This document shows, piece by piece, positions 1 through 8,606 of a stretch of 64,000 bases of DNA. Numbering within the stretch: the first letter of the stretch is position 1; each line of letters begins with the position of its first letter. Below the pieces are notes generated by a model. The model was not told the origin of the DNA, searched no databases, and saw only the letters and a list, made by a program, of their open reading frames with translations. A program made the translations under genes and the position numbers. The stretch comes from an uncultured Clostridia bacterium (GTDB taxonomy: Bacteria; Bacillota; Clostridia; Christensenellales; Aristaeellaceae): the NCBI GenBank assembly GCA_947565865.1, contig CANOHT010000001.1, positions 62,001-126,000 of the forward strand, written 5' to 3'.

Positions 1-2
1 GC

Positions 3-152
3 AACGTCAGCTTTGACAACGCCGTTCGCATGCGGGCTGCCGGCGCGGACATCTTCGTCTGCGGCACATCCAGCATATTCCGCGAGGGCGGCACGCTGAA
101 GGAAAACATCGCCAGGCTGCGAGCCTGCGCATCCAGGGAGGAAACGGCATGA
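3..152 (+). CDS. Ribulose-phosphate 3-epimerase family protein, C-terminal fragment
   Basis: Only the last 49 codons are in the window; the start lies upstream. The residues NVSFDNAVRMRAAGADIFVC followed by GTSSIF match the end of the TIM barrel of ribulose-5-phosphate (or allulose-6-phosphate) 3-epimerases, where a GGV/NV-x-x-x-N strand and a GTSSIF phosphate-binding turn close the barrel. The family interconverts ketopentose or ketohexose phosphates at C3. The stop overlaps the next start (ATGATGATG), so it is translationally coupled to a polyol-phosphate dehydrogenase-like gene and a ribulokinase-like gene. Together these suggest catabolism of a pentose or polyol. The exact substrate cannot be told. 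Confidence 0.75.
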   Translation, partial: NVSFDNAVRMRAAGADIFVCGTSSIFREGGTLKENIARLRACASREETA

Positions 153-1195
153 TGATGAAAGCGGATCGGCTTCACGCCATCGGCGATCTGCGCTGCGACA
201 GCGTGGATGTCCCTCAGCCTCAGGGAACGGAGCTGCTATTGCGTGTGGGTGCCTGCGGCATTTGCGGCAGCGACCTGCCCCGCGTCTTCGAGCACGGCAG
301 CAGCAACGGAAAATATCCCCTGACCATTGGTCATGAATTCGCAGGGGAGGTCGTGGCGGCGGGCAATCAGGCGGACGCCTCCCTCCTCGGCGCGAGGGGC
401 GCGGTGTTCCCGCTCATCCCCTGCCGAACCTGCGATCCCTGCCTCACAGGCAGCTATGCCATGTGTGAGCGCTACGATTATCTTGGTTCCAGACGGGACG
501 GCGGCTTTGCGGAATACTGTTTGCTGCCCTCCGCCTGGCATCTGATCCGCGCCGAAAAAGCCTCCATGGAGACCCTGGCCATGACCGAGCCCGCCTGCGT
601 GGCTCAGCACGCCGTCCGCCTGAGCGGCATCACAGCCGGTCAGCTGGCGGTCATCTACGGCGCGGGGCCCATCGGCATGATGGCGGCCCGCTGGGCGGAG
701 CTCTTCGGCGCGAAGGCCCTGCTGGTGGACATTGCCAAGGACAAGGTGGCCTTCGCCAAGGCCCACGGGCTGGACGCCGTCCGCGGCGATCAAGAGGACA
801 TTGAGCAGGCCATCCGCGCCCGGCATCAGGGCAAGCTGGCGGACGCGGCCATTGAGGGTACCGGCGCCTCCGCTGCCCTGGCGGGCTGCATCGCCTGTGT
901 GCGGGCCAAGGGCACGGTGGCGCTGCTGGGCAATCCCATGGGTGATACGCGCCTGCCGCTGAAGCTCCACTCCATGGCGCTGCGCAAGGAGCTGACCCTG
1001 CGCGGCGTATGGAATTCCAGCCGAGCCCCCTACCCGGTGGACGAATGGGCTTACACGGTCGCCATGATGGACGCAGGCCGCTTCGCCGTCCAGGACCTCA
1101 TCACCGACCGTCTGACCCTGGAGCAGCTGCCCCAGGCCATGGCGGACATCCGCGGCGGCACGCGGAAAATCGTCAAGGCGATGGTCGTGCTATGA
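149..1195 (+). CDS. Zinc-dependent polyol(-phosphate) dehydrogenase, galactitol-1-phosphate 5-dehydrogenase-like
   Basis: A 348-residue medium-chain dehydrogenase that should oxidise a sugar alcohol or its phosphate with NAD(P)+. The catalytic zinc ligands are visible as C39 (in CGICGSD), H62 and E63 (in GHEFAG). The structural zinc cluster is C92, C95, C98 and C106. The Rossmann glycine motif GAGPIG follows near residue 171. The CGICGSDLPR stretch is typical of GatD-like enzymes, but related sorbitol or threonine dehydrogenases cannot be excluded. It overlaps the epimerase stop upstream and the kinase start downstream (ATGA), so the three are one operon. There are three consecutive ATG codons at the start; the first is used here. 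Confidence 0.85.
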   Translation: MMMKADRLHAIGDLRCDSVDVPQPQGTELLLRVGACGICGSDLPRVFEHGSSNGKYPLTIGHEFAGEVVAAGNQADASLLGARGAVFPLIPCRTCDPCLTGSYAMCERYDYLGSRRDGGFAEYCLLPSAWHLIRAEKASMETLAMTEPACVAQHAVRLSGITAGQLAVIYGAGPIGMMAARWAELFGAKALLVDIAKDKVAFAKAHGLDAVRGDQEDIEQAIRARHQGKLADAAIEGTGASAALAGCIACVRAKGTVALLGNPMGDTRLPLKLHSMALRKELTLRGVWNSSRAPYPVDEWAYTVAMMDAGRFAVQDLITDRLTLEQLPQAMADIRGGTRKIVKAMVVL

Positions 1196-2763
1196 AGACG
1201 GTCATCGGTATTGACTACGGCACGCAGACCGCCCGGGCGGTGCTTGTCGACGCTGCCGACGGCACGGTGCTGCTCAGCAGCCAATATGCGTATCCTCACG
1301 GCGTGATGCCGGGCGATCTGGCCAGCGCGGAGGACTACGACGAGGGCCTTGCGCATTTGCTGAAGGCGGTGACGCCGCCGCGGTGGCGGGATACCGTCGC
1401 GGCCATCTGCGTGGACGCTACCTCCCTCACCCTGGTTCCTCTGAACAGGGAGGGGGACGTCCTGTGCCGCGAGACCGATCTGGCGGCGCACCCCCAGGCC
1501 CAGATCAAGCTGTGGAAGCGTCACAGCGCCCAGTCCCAGGCGAACGAGGCCCTGGCTTTAGCCCGGAGGACGGGCCAACCCTTTCTGGCCCGTACCGGCG
1601 GCAGCCTTTCCTGCGAATGGACGCTGCCCAAGCTGCTGGAAATGCGCGACGGGGCGCCGGAGGTCTACCGGCGGATGGATGCCGCCATGGATCTGTGCGA
1701 GTACCTGACCTTCCGCCTGACGGGCCGCCTGACCCGGAGCACCGGCTCCATGGCCTTCAAGGGACTGTGGGCGGAAGACCTGGGCTTTCCCGCAGAAACC
1801 TATCTGGACGCGCTGCGCCCCGGCTTCGGCGCGGAATACCGCCGACTTCTCCGGGGGCAGGTGCTCCGTCCCGGGGATGCCACCGGCACGCTTCACCCTC
1901 AATGGCAGCGGCTCCTAGGCCTTGGCCCGAACGTCGTCGTGGCTTCCGGGGTGCTGGACGGTCACACCGCCCTGGCGGCGCTGGGCGCTTTGACGCCCGG
2001 GGATGCCGCGCTGGTCATCGGCACCTCCAATGTGCTGACCCTCCAAATGGAGGCGCTGCGGGAAATCGAGGGCGTGTGCGGCGTAGCCCGCCACGGTCTG
2101 ACCCCCGGTCTGTACGGCGTGGACGCGGGCCAGGCCTGCACCGGCGATATGCTGGCCTGGTATGTGGACAACGCGCTGCCCGCGTCGGTTCATCAGGCGG
2201 CCCGGGCCAAGGGCGTCAGCGTACACCGCCTGCTGTGCGACCGCGTATCCCGCCCCTGGGCGAATCCCGTGACGGCGGCGGACTGGTTCAACGGCAGCCG
2301 CAACACCCCCTGCGACCTCACCCTTCCCGCCGCGCTCTATGGTCTGACCCTGCAAACTCGCCCTGAGGAGCTTTATTTGGCGCTGCTCCAGGGCATCGCC
2401 TGCGGCACCCGCGATATTCTGGAGCAATGCGCCCGCCATGGCGTTACTGCCAAGCGGGTTCTGGCCACAGGCGGCGTCACCGGAAAAAATCCGCTGCTCA
2501 TGCAGCAGTACGCCAATCTGCTGGGCCATGATATCCAGGTGGGCCAGTGCGCGGAAGGCCCCGCCCTGGGCGCGGCCATTTTCGCGGCGGTGGCGGCGGG
2601 GATCTATTCAACGCCGCTGGAGGCCTTCGCTCAAATGGGTATCAAGGAGTGGGCAATCTATCGCCCTGACGAAACCCACCGGCAGGATTATGAACGGCTT
2701 TACCGGCGCAACGCCGCCCTGCGGCATAGCATCCGGCAGCTTGAACAGCATATGAAGGAGTGA
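1192..2763 (+). CDS. FGGY-family carbohydrate kinase, ribulokinase-like
   Basis: A 523-residue sugar kinase of the FGGY family. The N-terminal ATPase lobe opens with IGIDYGTQTAR. A second lobe carries the GTSN adenosine/phosphate loop and the TGGVTGKNPLLMQQYANLLG segment expected of the C-terminal FGGY domain. The overall pattern, with an early DATS motif, resembles L-ribulokinase (AraB), though it is slightly shorter than the usual 550-570 residues. ATP-dependent phosphorylation of a ketopentose or pentitol is the likely reaction. The start at 1192 overlaps the dehydrogenase stop by four bases; an upstream in-frame extension lies inside that gene and is rejected. No isomerase is in view, so the pathway is incomplete here. 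Confidence 0.85.
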   Translation: MKTVIGIDYGTQTARAVLVDAADGTVLLSSQYAYPHGVMPGDLASAEDYDEGLAHLLKAVTPPRWRDTVAAICVDATSLTLVPLNREGDVLCRETDLAAHPQAQIKLWKRHSAQSQANEALALARRTGQPFLARTGGSLSCEWTLPKLLEMRDGAPEVYRRMDAAMDLCEYLTFRLTGRLTRSTGSMAFKGLWAEDLGFPAETYLDALRPGFGAEYRRLLRGQVLRPGDATGTLHPQWQRLLGLGPNVVVASGVLDGHTALAALGALTPGDAALVIGTSNVLTLQMEALREIEGVCGVARHGLTPGLYGVDAGQACTGDMLAWYVDNALPASVHQAARAKGVSVHRLLCDRVSRPWANPVTAADWFNGSRNTPCDLTLPAALYGLTLQTRPEELYLALLQGIACGTRDILEQCARHGVTAKRVLATGGVTGKNPLLMQQYANLLGHDIQVGQCAEGPALGAAIFAAVAAGIYSTPLEAFAQMGIKEWAIYRPDETHRQDYERLYRRNAALRHSIRQLEQHMKE

Positions 2764-2768
2764 CTATC

Positions 2769-3551
2769 ATGACGGATTCCGAGCTTTGGTACGCCCGCGC
2801 GGATCACATCCCGGTTCTCGGACATCGGGGGATCTGCGCCCACTACCCAGAAAATACGCTTCCCTCCTTCCGGGCGGCCATTGAGCTGGGCGTGGATCTC
2901 ATCGAGTTCGACGTCAACCAGACCCGCGACGGCGAGCTGGTCGTCATCCATGACAACAGCATCGACCGCACCAGCGACCGCAAGGGCCTTACCCGGGACT
3001 ACACCCTTGCGGAGCTGAAGTCCTTCGACTTCGGCAGCCATTTCAGCGCGGACTATCGCGGCGAGCAGATTCCCACCCTGCGGGAGGTGCTCACCCTGGC
3101 GTCTCAGAGCCGACGGGATCTGCTGCTGAACGTGGAGATCAAGGACATGGCCCACGATACGGTTGACCGCACGGTAGCCATGCTGCATGAGTTCGGTCTG
3201 GCGGAACGCTCGGTCATTGCCTGCTTTGACGCGGAGATCATCCGCTACACCAAGGCGGCCCACCCCGAGATGCGCACCCAGGGCTTCCCCGGCCGCTACA
3301 TGGACAACTTCACCGAGGAGACCTATGACGCGATGTTCGGCATGGGCATCCCCATCGGCGGCAGCACCACCGATGAGCAGATTGTCCAGGACGTGGCTTT
3401 CGCCCGCGCTCACGGCATCCTGGCCTGGCTGTTCTGCGCCGATACCCCGGCGGACGTCCGGCGCTGCGTGCAGTTCTGCGCGGACAACATCACCGGCAAC
3501 GATCCCGCCGTGGCGCTCAACACCCTCCGGGCCATGGGGCTGCACGCATAA
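2769..3551 (+). CDS. Glycerophosphodiester phosphodiesterase family protein
   Basis: A 260-residue GDPD-type TIM barrel that hydrolyses glycerophosphodiesters to glycerol-3-phosphate and an alcohol. H19-R20 (GHRG), E46/D48 (LIEFDV) and H61 (VIHD) are the expected metal-binding and acid-base residues. There is no signal peptide, so it is cytoplasmic. The start is the ATG at 2769, eight bases after AGGAG at 2756-2760; a GTG at 2760 that overlaps the previous stop would place the ribosome site inside the coding region. It is last in the sugar operon, where a phosphodiester-linked polyol substrate would fit, but that is inference. Confidence 0.88.
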   Translation: MTDSELWYARADHIPVLGHRGICAHYPENTLPSFRAAIELGVDLIEFDVNQTRDGELVVIHDNSIDRTSDRKGLTRDYTLAELKSFDFGSHFSADYRGEQIPTLREVLTLASQSRRDLLLNVEIKDMAHDTVDRTVAMLHEFGLAERSVIACFDAEIIRYTKAAHPEMRTQGFPGRYMDNFTEETYDAMFGMGIPIGGSTTDEQIVQDVAFARAHGILAWLFCADTPADVRRCVQFCADNITGNDPAVALNTLRAMGLHA

Positions 3552-4014
3552 GCGTGGTCATCCGCATGGCCAAGCCGCGTTTCCCCCGGTATTCCCCCCT
3601 ATGCAAAACAAGCCGCCCCCCTGGAAAGCCTCCACTTTCCACGGGGGCATTCGTCCCCCCGGGATTCGACGCCATAACCCACAAAGTCGTTCTATGGCGG
3701 CCTTGATGTTGTTACCAGCGAGCGTTGCGCAGCTAATCCTGCCGGTCGATCAATCATGCCCATAACAGGCCATTCCAACACAGCAAAAAACCGTTGTGGA
3801 TCAGATATTTATTTTTTGTGCAGAAGCGCCTGCCCTTGTTCGCCCGTATGCATATACGGAATGTGCTGTCTCCAATGCCGCTGAGCATATCCCCATGCTC
3901 CGGCGCCGTCACAGCAGCAGGATTTAGAAGCAAAAGCTTTTCACAGCGCATGCCTGATCTCTTTTTTTCGTCACCCGCGCTCTGTACAAGTTCAAATTTT
4001 TTTCGGAAAGGCCC
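3552..4014. other. Intergenic region without a convincing gene
   Basis: Apart from the stem-loop at 3615-3648, this 460-base stretch shows nothing firm. Short open frames on both strands have no ribosome site, no recognisable protein signature and a drifting base composition. The right end is AT-rich and leads into the MerR promoter. Confidence 0.5.
3615..3648 (+). terminator. Stem-loop downstream of the sugar operon
   Basis: Arms CCCCCCTGGAAAG (3615-3627) and CTTTCCACGGGGG (3635-3647) pair with one mismatch around CCTCCAC. It lies 64 bases after the phosphodiesterase stop. There is no U-run, so it is a weak terminator or a processing hairpin. Confidence 0.4.
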
Positions 4015-4045
4015 TTGACACTTCCGCTGCGTAAGGGTTTACACT
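4015..4045 (+). promoter_or_regulatory. MerR-type promoter/operator with 19-bp spacer
   Basis: TTGACA (4015-4020) and TACACT (4040-4045) are separated by 19 bp, the over-long spacing that MerR-family activators correct by untwisting DNA. The spacer holds a short imperfect dyad (CTT...AAG). It sits 25 bases before the start of a MerR-family gene, which indicates autoregulation. The positions are seen; the mechanism is family knowledge. Confidence 0.8.
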
Positions 4046-4069
4046 GTCTGCGTGAAGGAGGGGTCATCT

Positions 4070-4918
4070 ATGTACACCGTCAAGGATATGGCAAAAATCG
4101 CCCGGATCAGCATCCGCAGCCTGCGCTATTATGATGAGATCGGGCTGCTTGAGCCCACCCAGACCAGCGAGGCGGGCTACCGTCTCTACGACGACAACGC
4201 GCTGGGCCGCCTGATGGAAATCCTGTTTTACCGGCAAGTCGGTATGCCGCTGAAGGCCGTCCAGGAAGTTTTGGCTCATCCGGAGCAGCGCGAAGCCGCC
4301 CTTCGCCATCAGTGGGAGCGGCTGGAACGGAAGAGGAACCACCTGAACGGTCTCCTGCGGCTGCTGGATGACACCGCCGCTCACGCGGCTCAGGCTGACT
4401 TCCGCCCCATCACGCAGGAGGATGCCGCCCGCGTCATTGACCACGGGCTTTCCCTGCAGTCGGAAGAATCGAAGACGCTGCTGCCCCAGCGTTTCGGCAG
4501 CCTGGGCGCCTATCGCGAGCAGGCTATCCGTGCCTTGACTGACCCGGCGTACAGCGCCCAACTGATCCGGCTCTACGGCAGCAAGGACAGGCTGATGGCC
4601 GCTTCCCTGGGCACGGAAAATCGGACAGCGGCATTCCTTGCCGGAGCCAATGCTACCGACGCCATCTATCGTCAGCTGGCCCAAGCCCAGGCCGAAGGCA
4701 ACGAGCCATTGGCCATGGAAAGCATCCGTGCCCTGGAAGAAAATCACAAGGTTCTTTTCCAGCTTGACAGCGCCCGCTGCCTTCTGCTGGAGCTGGCCGA
4801 CCATTACCTCAGCGCCGCCCATGACCTCGGCTCCGCCACCGACCGGCAGTACGGCCCCGGCACAGCCGCGTATATCGGCCGGGTGATTCGGCGGTATTAT
4901 GGGGTGGAGGAAGGGTGA
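4070..4918 (+). CDS. MerR-family regulator with TipAS-type ligand-binding domain
   Basis: A 282-residue regulator. The N-terminal winged helix (MYTVKDMAKIARISIRSLRYYDEIGLLEP onward in pieces, residues 1-70) is classical MerR. A coiled-coil dimerisation helix follows (about 75-115). The remaining ~150 residues are a helical C-terminal domain like the TipAS antibiotic-recognition domain, including the NHLNGLLRLLDDT and YGPGTAAYIGRVIRRYY segments. Family members sense thiopeptides or other hydrophobic compounds and activate their own promoter. The start at 4070 follows AAGGAGGGG by seven bases. It is monocistronic with a terminator directly behind. No efflux pump is adjacent, so its target beyond itself is unknown. 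Confidence 0.87.
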   Translation: MYTVKDMAKIARISIRSLRYYDEIGLLEPTQTSEAGYRLYDDNALGRLMEILFYRQVGMPLKAVQEVLAHPEQREAALRHQWERLERKRNHLNGLLRLLDDTAAHAAQADFRPITQEDAARVIDHGLSLQSEESKTLLPQRFGSLGAYREQAIRALTDPAYSAQLIRLYGSKDRLMAASLGTENRTAAFLAGANATDAIYRQLAQAQAEGNEPLAMESIRALEENHKVLFQLDSARCLLLELADHYLSAAHDLGSATDRQYGPGTAAYIGRVIRRYYGVEEG

Positions 4919-4940
4919 TGAACATCTTCTTATGGTCAAG

Positions 4941-4975
4941 AAAAAGCGACGGCGCATCATGTTCTGTCGCTTTTT
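4941..4975 (+). terminator. Rho-independent terminator after the MerR gene
   Basis: Arms AAAAAGCGAC (4941-4950) and GTCGCTTTTT (4966-4975) form a 10-bp stem ending in a T-run. The symmetrical A/T flanks could terminate transcription from both sides. Confidence 0.8.
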
Positions 4976-4998
4976 GTTATGGTCAAGTACAACTTGAC

Positions 4999-6270
4999 TT
5001 AATATTCAGCATACCAATCATTCGGCTCTACGTCAACCGATATCCCATCCGTAAAATGAACCTTAACAACCGCCGTATAGATTCTCTTTGCGCCATCAAA
5101 TTGATAGGTTTTGAGCCTGGGCATATATTTTTTGCCGCCCGGTTTGATGGTTAGATTGAGAATCTCTTCGTGATATAGATCGCCCCAGCCAAATCCTTTC
5201 ATTTTATTACCATAAACGTCCATCGCGTCATATCGAGCGGTGATGCCATCAATCGTGCGCTTTGGGCTTGTTTTTTTATACTCCCATGAAAACCATCGTG
5301 TCCATAGGAGGTGCCCCCATCCGCGTATCCCGTCAGTTCAATGGCCATCGCGGACGCTACCACCACTTTGACACGCTCGGACACATTGCTGCCATCCACC
5401 ACACTGCATACAATGGTTCCATGTACCGCTACCCTTCGCCGTAATCAAGCCGGAGCTGCTGACCGTGGTCACTTTCTCATTCGTCGATGACCACGCGGCC
5501 TTTTGCTGACTGGCGTTTTCCGGCAACGTGGACACCTTCAGCCTCCGTGTTTTGCCATTGTTCAGCGTGAATACTTTTTCATCCAGCACAATGCTGGCAA
5601 CAGCCAGGTTGACCTTCACTTTGCATATGGCCGATTGCTGTGAGCCTTCCTCAGCCGACATCGCTTTGATATTGGCTGTACCCAGCAGTTTGCCTGAACA
5701 ATACCATTGCTATCCATCGTCGCCACGATTTCGTCACCGATGTCCGGATGACGTCCTTGCAGTAGGCGTTTTCCGGCGAGACCATCGCGGTCAGTGAGCA
5801 GCGGGCTGTTGCCGGCCATCCGACAACAGCAGCGTCACCGAGGATTCCAGCAATGCCACCCTACTCACATGCAAACGCACCCGGAGGGACAGGATCGTAA
5901 AAATCGTATCGTCATCTTCCGCCAAACATGTTATTTCGGCATCGCCCTTTCCGGCAGCCGTCAGCACACCCTTGGAGGAGACCCTAACAACTTCCTCATT
6001 GGATGCGCGCCATGTCAGCTGCGTATCTTCCGGCGCGCTCTCGTCAATACGCTCATTCACGGGCCCCAATTGCTGCTTATCCTTCTTATACAGAATGACA
6101 GGCTCTTCGCCCACATCAATCCGGCGGTTGCCATGCTCAATTGCATACTGCCGCCGGTATTCCGCCATTCGTTCCTCTACCCGCGTCCGCAATTCCTGCA
6201 ATTTCTCATAGGAAAGGCCGCTGATATCAATCGCCACTGCGGCGACACCCCAGGTAAACATCAACGTCTA
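4999..6270 (-). pseudogene. Decayed secreted protein with bacterial Ig-like (Big_2) domains
   Basis: Read from 6270 down to 4999, homologous coding segments occur in changing frames. About 6264-5820 holds DISGLSYEKLQELRTRVEER and a Big_2 unit (LTWRASNEEVVRVSSKGVLT). About 5740-5690 has DEIVATMDSNGIV, about 5661-5430 has a second unit (AAWSSTNEKVTTVSSSGLIT), 5402-5290 a third fragment, and 5223-4999 a C-terminal domain ending NDWYAEY. At least four frameshifts separate the pieces. A TAG stop lies just upstream of a hydrophobic stretch (LMFTWGVAAVA) that looks like the end of a lost signal peptide. The intact ancestor would be a surface or secreted protein of about 400 residues. Assembly error is possible but would have to recur. 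Confidence 0.8.
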
Positions 6271-6341
6271 TGCCATCACTACGCCTCCGCCTTCGCAACC
6301 CTACATTTTCCATTCGTTCACCGTCCCTTATTCTGTTCGCA

Positions 6342-6371
6342 TTGACATCCGCCCCATCCCTCCTCTATAAT
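6342..6371 (+). promoter_or_regulatory. Sigma-A promoter of uvrC
   Basis: TTGACA (6342-6347), an 18-bp spacer and TATAAT (6366-6371) form a near-consensus promoter. It ends 25 bases before the uvrC start, so the leader is very short. Confidence 0.88.
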
Positions 6372-6396
6372 GTCAGGAGCAAGGGAGGGACGCGCC

Positions 6397-8280
6397 ATGG
6401 CCAAAATCAACTGGGGAGAAACGTTGGAGCTGAAAATCGCGAAGCTACCCGAAAGCCCCGGCTGCTATCTGATGAAGGACGCGGAGGGCGACATCATTTA
6501 TGTAGGCAAGGCCGTGAACCTGAAAAACCGCGTCCGCTCCTACTTCCGGGATACCGCCCACACCCCCAAGGTGGCGGCAATGATCTCCCACATCGCGGAC
6601 TTCGACATCCTCCTATGCGAAAGCAACCTGGAAGCCCTGTGCCTGGAATGCAATCTCATCAAGCTGCACAAGCCCTACTACAATATCCTTTTGAAGGATG
6701 ACAAGCATTACCCCTACCTGCGGGTGGATCTGAAGGAGCCCTTCCCGCGCCTGACCCTGGCCCGGCGAATGGAGAAGGACGGCGCGAAATACTTCGGGCC
6801 CTACATCGGCGCCACGGCGGTCAAGCAGGTCATTAACGCGGTGCGGGATGTTTTCCCTCTGCGCACCTGCAAAAAGGCCCTGCCGCTGAAAAAGCCCAGC
6901 CGTCCCTGCGTCAATTACGAGATCGGCCGCTGCATGGCGCCCTGCGCGGGCAAATGCACTGAGGAAGCCTACTGGGACATGCTGGACGGCGTACTGGCCT
7001 TTCTGGGCGGCGATTACAAGACGGTGGTCAATCGCCTGAAACAGGACATGGCCGCCGCCGCGGAAAAAATGCAGTATGAGAAGGCCGCCGTCATTCGGGA
7101 CAAAATCCGGGATGTGGAAGGGCTGATGGAGCGGCAAATCGCCATTCAGACCGCCGCGGCCGAGCAGGACATTCTTGCCATTGCCCAGGATGGACTGGAC
7201 GCGATGATCCAAGTGGTGTACGTCCGAGGCGGCCGGATGATCGGCGGCGACCACTTCCCCTTGCCCCGGGAAGGCGGCGAGGACGCCGGGGAGGTGCTGG
7301 CCTCCTTCCTCACCCAGTATTATGAGGATGTCAACCTGATTCCGCGGCATATCCTGGTGCAGGCGCTCCCCGAGGGGAGCCAGGAGCAGCTGGAAAGCTG
7401 GCTCCGGCAGCAGAAGGGCGGCGCCGTGACCCTCGCCACGCCCCGTCGCGGCGAGAAGCACGACCTGGTGCTGCTGGCCGCCAAGAACGCCGCCGACGCC
7501 CTGGAAAAACGCAACGCCCGCGCCTCCATTCAGGAGGAACGCACCACCGGCGCCGCGGCGGCGCTGGGGCGGGCGCTGGGTCTGCCAAAGCCGCCCCGGC
7601 GCATTGAGGGCTACGATATTTCCAACACCCAGGGCGTGCTGTCCGTGGCAAGCATGGTAGTATTCATCGACGGCGTGGCCGCGAAGAAGGAATACCGCCA
7701 TTTCCGAATCAAAACGGTGGAAGGCGCCAACGACTTCGCCTCTCTCAACGAGGTGCTGGGCCGCCGTTTCGCCCACGGCCTTGAGGAAAAGGCGGAGCGC
7801 AAGGCCGCGGGGCTGTCCCCCATCGGCGGCAAATTCAGCGATCTGCCTGACCTGGTGCTCATCGACGGCGGCCCTCAGCAGCTTCGCTTTGCCCGGCAGG
7901 CCTTGCTGGATATGGGCGCGGAGGTCGCCATGTTCGGTCTGGCGAAAAAGCAGGAGGAAATCTTTCTCCCCGACCGGGAGGAGCCCATCCTGCTGGATCA
8001 TCACACGCCGGAATTGCACCTCATCCAGCGCATCCGCGACGAGGCTCACCGTTTCGGCATCACCCATCATCGGGCGCTGCGGGGGAAGGCCAGCATCCAC
8101 AGTCAGCTGGAGGACATCCCGGGCATCGGCCCCAAGCGCCGGAAGGCTCTGCTGACCAGGCTGGGCTCCCTGAAGGCCATCCGGGAGGCCTCCCGGGAGG
8201 ATTTGCTGGCCGTGCCGGGAATGACGGCCACAGCGGCCGACGCCGTGCTGGCCTGGGCACGGGATTCGGGGAAAAAATAA
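6397..8280 (+). CDS. uvrC: Excinuclease ABC subunit C (UvrC)
   Basis: A 627-residue nucleotide-excision-repair nuclease that makes both incisions around a UvrB-bound lesion. The N-terminal GIY-YIG nuclease is seen as GCYLMKDAEGDIIYVGKAVN. A UVR helix for UvrB contact is near residue 230 (MQYEKAAVIRDKIRDVEGLM). The RNase H-like UvrC domain carries GYDISNTQG and LVLIDGGPQQL. Two helix-hairpin-helix motifs close the protein (IPGIGPKRRKALL and VPGMTATAADAVL). Length and order match full-length UvrC. The start at 6397 follows GGGAGGG; an upstream frame extension would overlap the promoter. It is a single-gene unit with hairpins behind. Confidence 0.97.
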   Translation: MAKINWGETLELKIAKLPESPGCYLMKDAEGDIIYVGKAVNLKNRVRSYFRDTAHTPKVAAMISHIADFDILLCESNLEALCLECNLIKLHKPYYNILLKDDKHYPYLRVDLKEPFPRLTLARRMEKDGAKYFGPYIGATAVKQVINAVRDVFPLRTCKKALPLKKPSRPCVNYEIGRCMAPCAGKCTEEAYWDMLDGVLAFLGGDYKTVVNRLKQDMAAAAEKMQYEKAAVIRDKIRDVEGLMERQIAIQTAAAEQDILAIAQDGLDAMIQVVYVRGGRMIGGDHFPLPREGGEDAGEVLASFLTQYYEDVNLIPRHILVQALPEGSQEQLESWLRQQKGGAVTLATPRRGEKHDLVLLAAKNAADALEKRNARASIQEERTTGAAAALGRALGLPKPPRRIEGYDISNTQGVLSVASMVVFIDGVAAKKEYRHFRIKTVEGANDFASLNEVLGRRFAHGLEEKAERKAAGLSPIGGKFSDLPDLVLIDGGPQQLRFARQALLDMGAEVAMFGLAKKQEEIFLPDREEPILLDHHTPELHLIQRIRDEAHRFGITHHRALRGKASIHSQLEDIPGIGPKRRKALLTRLGSLKAIREASREDLLAVPGMTATAADAVLAWARDSGKK

Positions 8281-8284
8281 GAAA

Positions 8285-8318
8285 GCGGCGGAGCAGTTAT
8301 CATTCACTGCTCCGCCGC
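8285..8318 (+). terminator. Strong hairpin after uvrC (left copy of a duplicated stem)
   Basis: A perfect 13-bp stem, GCGGCGGAGCAGT / ACTGCTCCGCCGC, with an 8-base loop begins 5 bases after the uvrC stop. There is no U-run. The same stem recurs at 8567-8600, on the other side of the repeat element. Confidence 0.7.
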
Positions 8319-8330
8319 GCAGAGTGTCAA

Positions 8331-8540
8331 AACAGTGGCTTATGCCACTTTTTTGAGTAATGCACGCACTCACTGGTCGGGACATAAAAGCCCCTCCCGG
8401 CCATTCGTTCGTGTAAGGAAGCGATTTTGCGAGCAAAATCGCGCGAAAATCGCCGTACAGGGGCTTCGCCCCGTTTAACCGCCCCGAAGGGGCCCGCCGA
8501 TTTTCGATGGACAGTCAGAGGGCCTGCGGGCCCTCCGACA
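8331..8540 (-). repeat. Modular hairpin repeat element, copy A
   Basis: Read on the minus strand it has, in order: hairpin TCGGAGGGCC...GGCCCTCTGA (8538-8515); CGAAAATCGGCG...CGGCGATTTTCG; hairpin GCGATTTTGC-TC-GCAAAATCGC; the core CTTCCTTACACGA; a long-range stem with CACGAAC pairing near GTGCGTG around an inner CGGGA/TCCCG stem and ACCAGTGA; and the AGTGGC terminal hairpin. The same order is found at 21.3 and 63.4 kb and, partly, at 10.0 kb. It fills the space between the convergent uvrC and acetyltransferase genes. Function unknown. Confidence 0.75.
8334..8354 (+). terminator. Terminator AGTGGC-TTAT-GCCACT followed by T6
   Basis: A six-bp stem with a T-run (8349-8354) forms a plausible terminator for uvrC on the plus strand. 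It is also the terminal hairpin of the minus-strand repeat element at 8331-8540. Confidence 0.6.
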
Positions 8541-8566
8541 CCTTCTGGAGTTTTTTGACAAGCTGA

Positions 8567-8600
8567 GCGGTGGAGCAGTGTTTGGTGACTGCTCCGCCGC
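8567..8600 (-). terminator. Hairpin after the acetyltransferase (right copy of the duplicated stem)
   Basis: GCGGTGGAGCAGT / ACTGCTCCGCCGC with an 8-base loop lies 6 bases beyond the acetyltransferase stop. The arms match those at 8285-8318 except for one base, while the loops differ. The two copies bracket repeat element A. Confidence 0.65.
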
Positions 8601-8606
8601 GATATT

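Noticed and set aside
1009..1191. An N-terminal extension of the kinase gene
   Set aside because: It lies wholly inside the dehydrogenase gene; the coupled ATG at 1192 gives the standard kinase N-terminus.
3754..4018. Short frames on both strands before the MerR promoter
   Set aside because: No start signals, no similarity, and one overlaps the promoter region.
6613..8436. A 607-residue minus-strand frame opposite uvrC
   Set aside because: uvrC is certain; the antisense frame has no start signal or domain.
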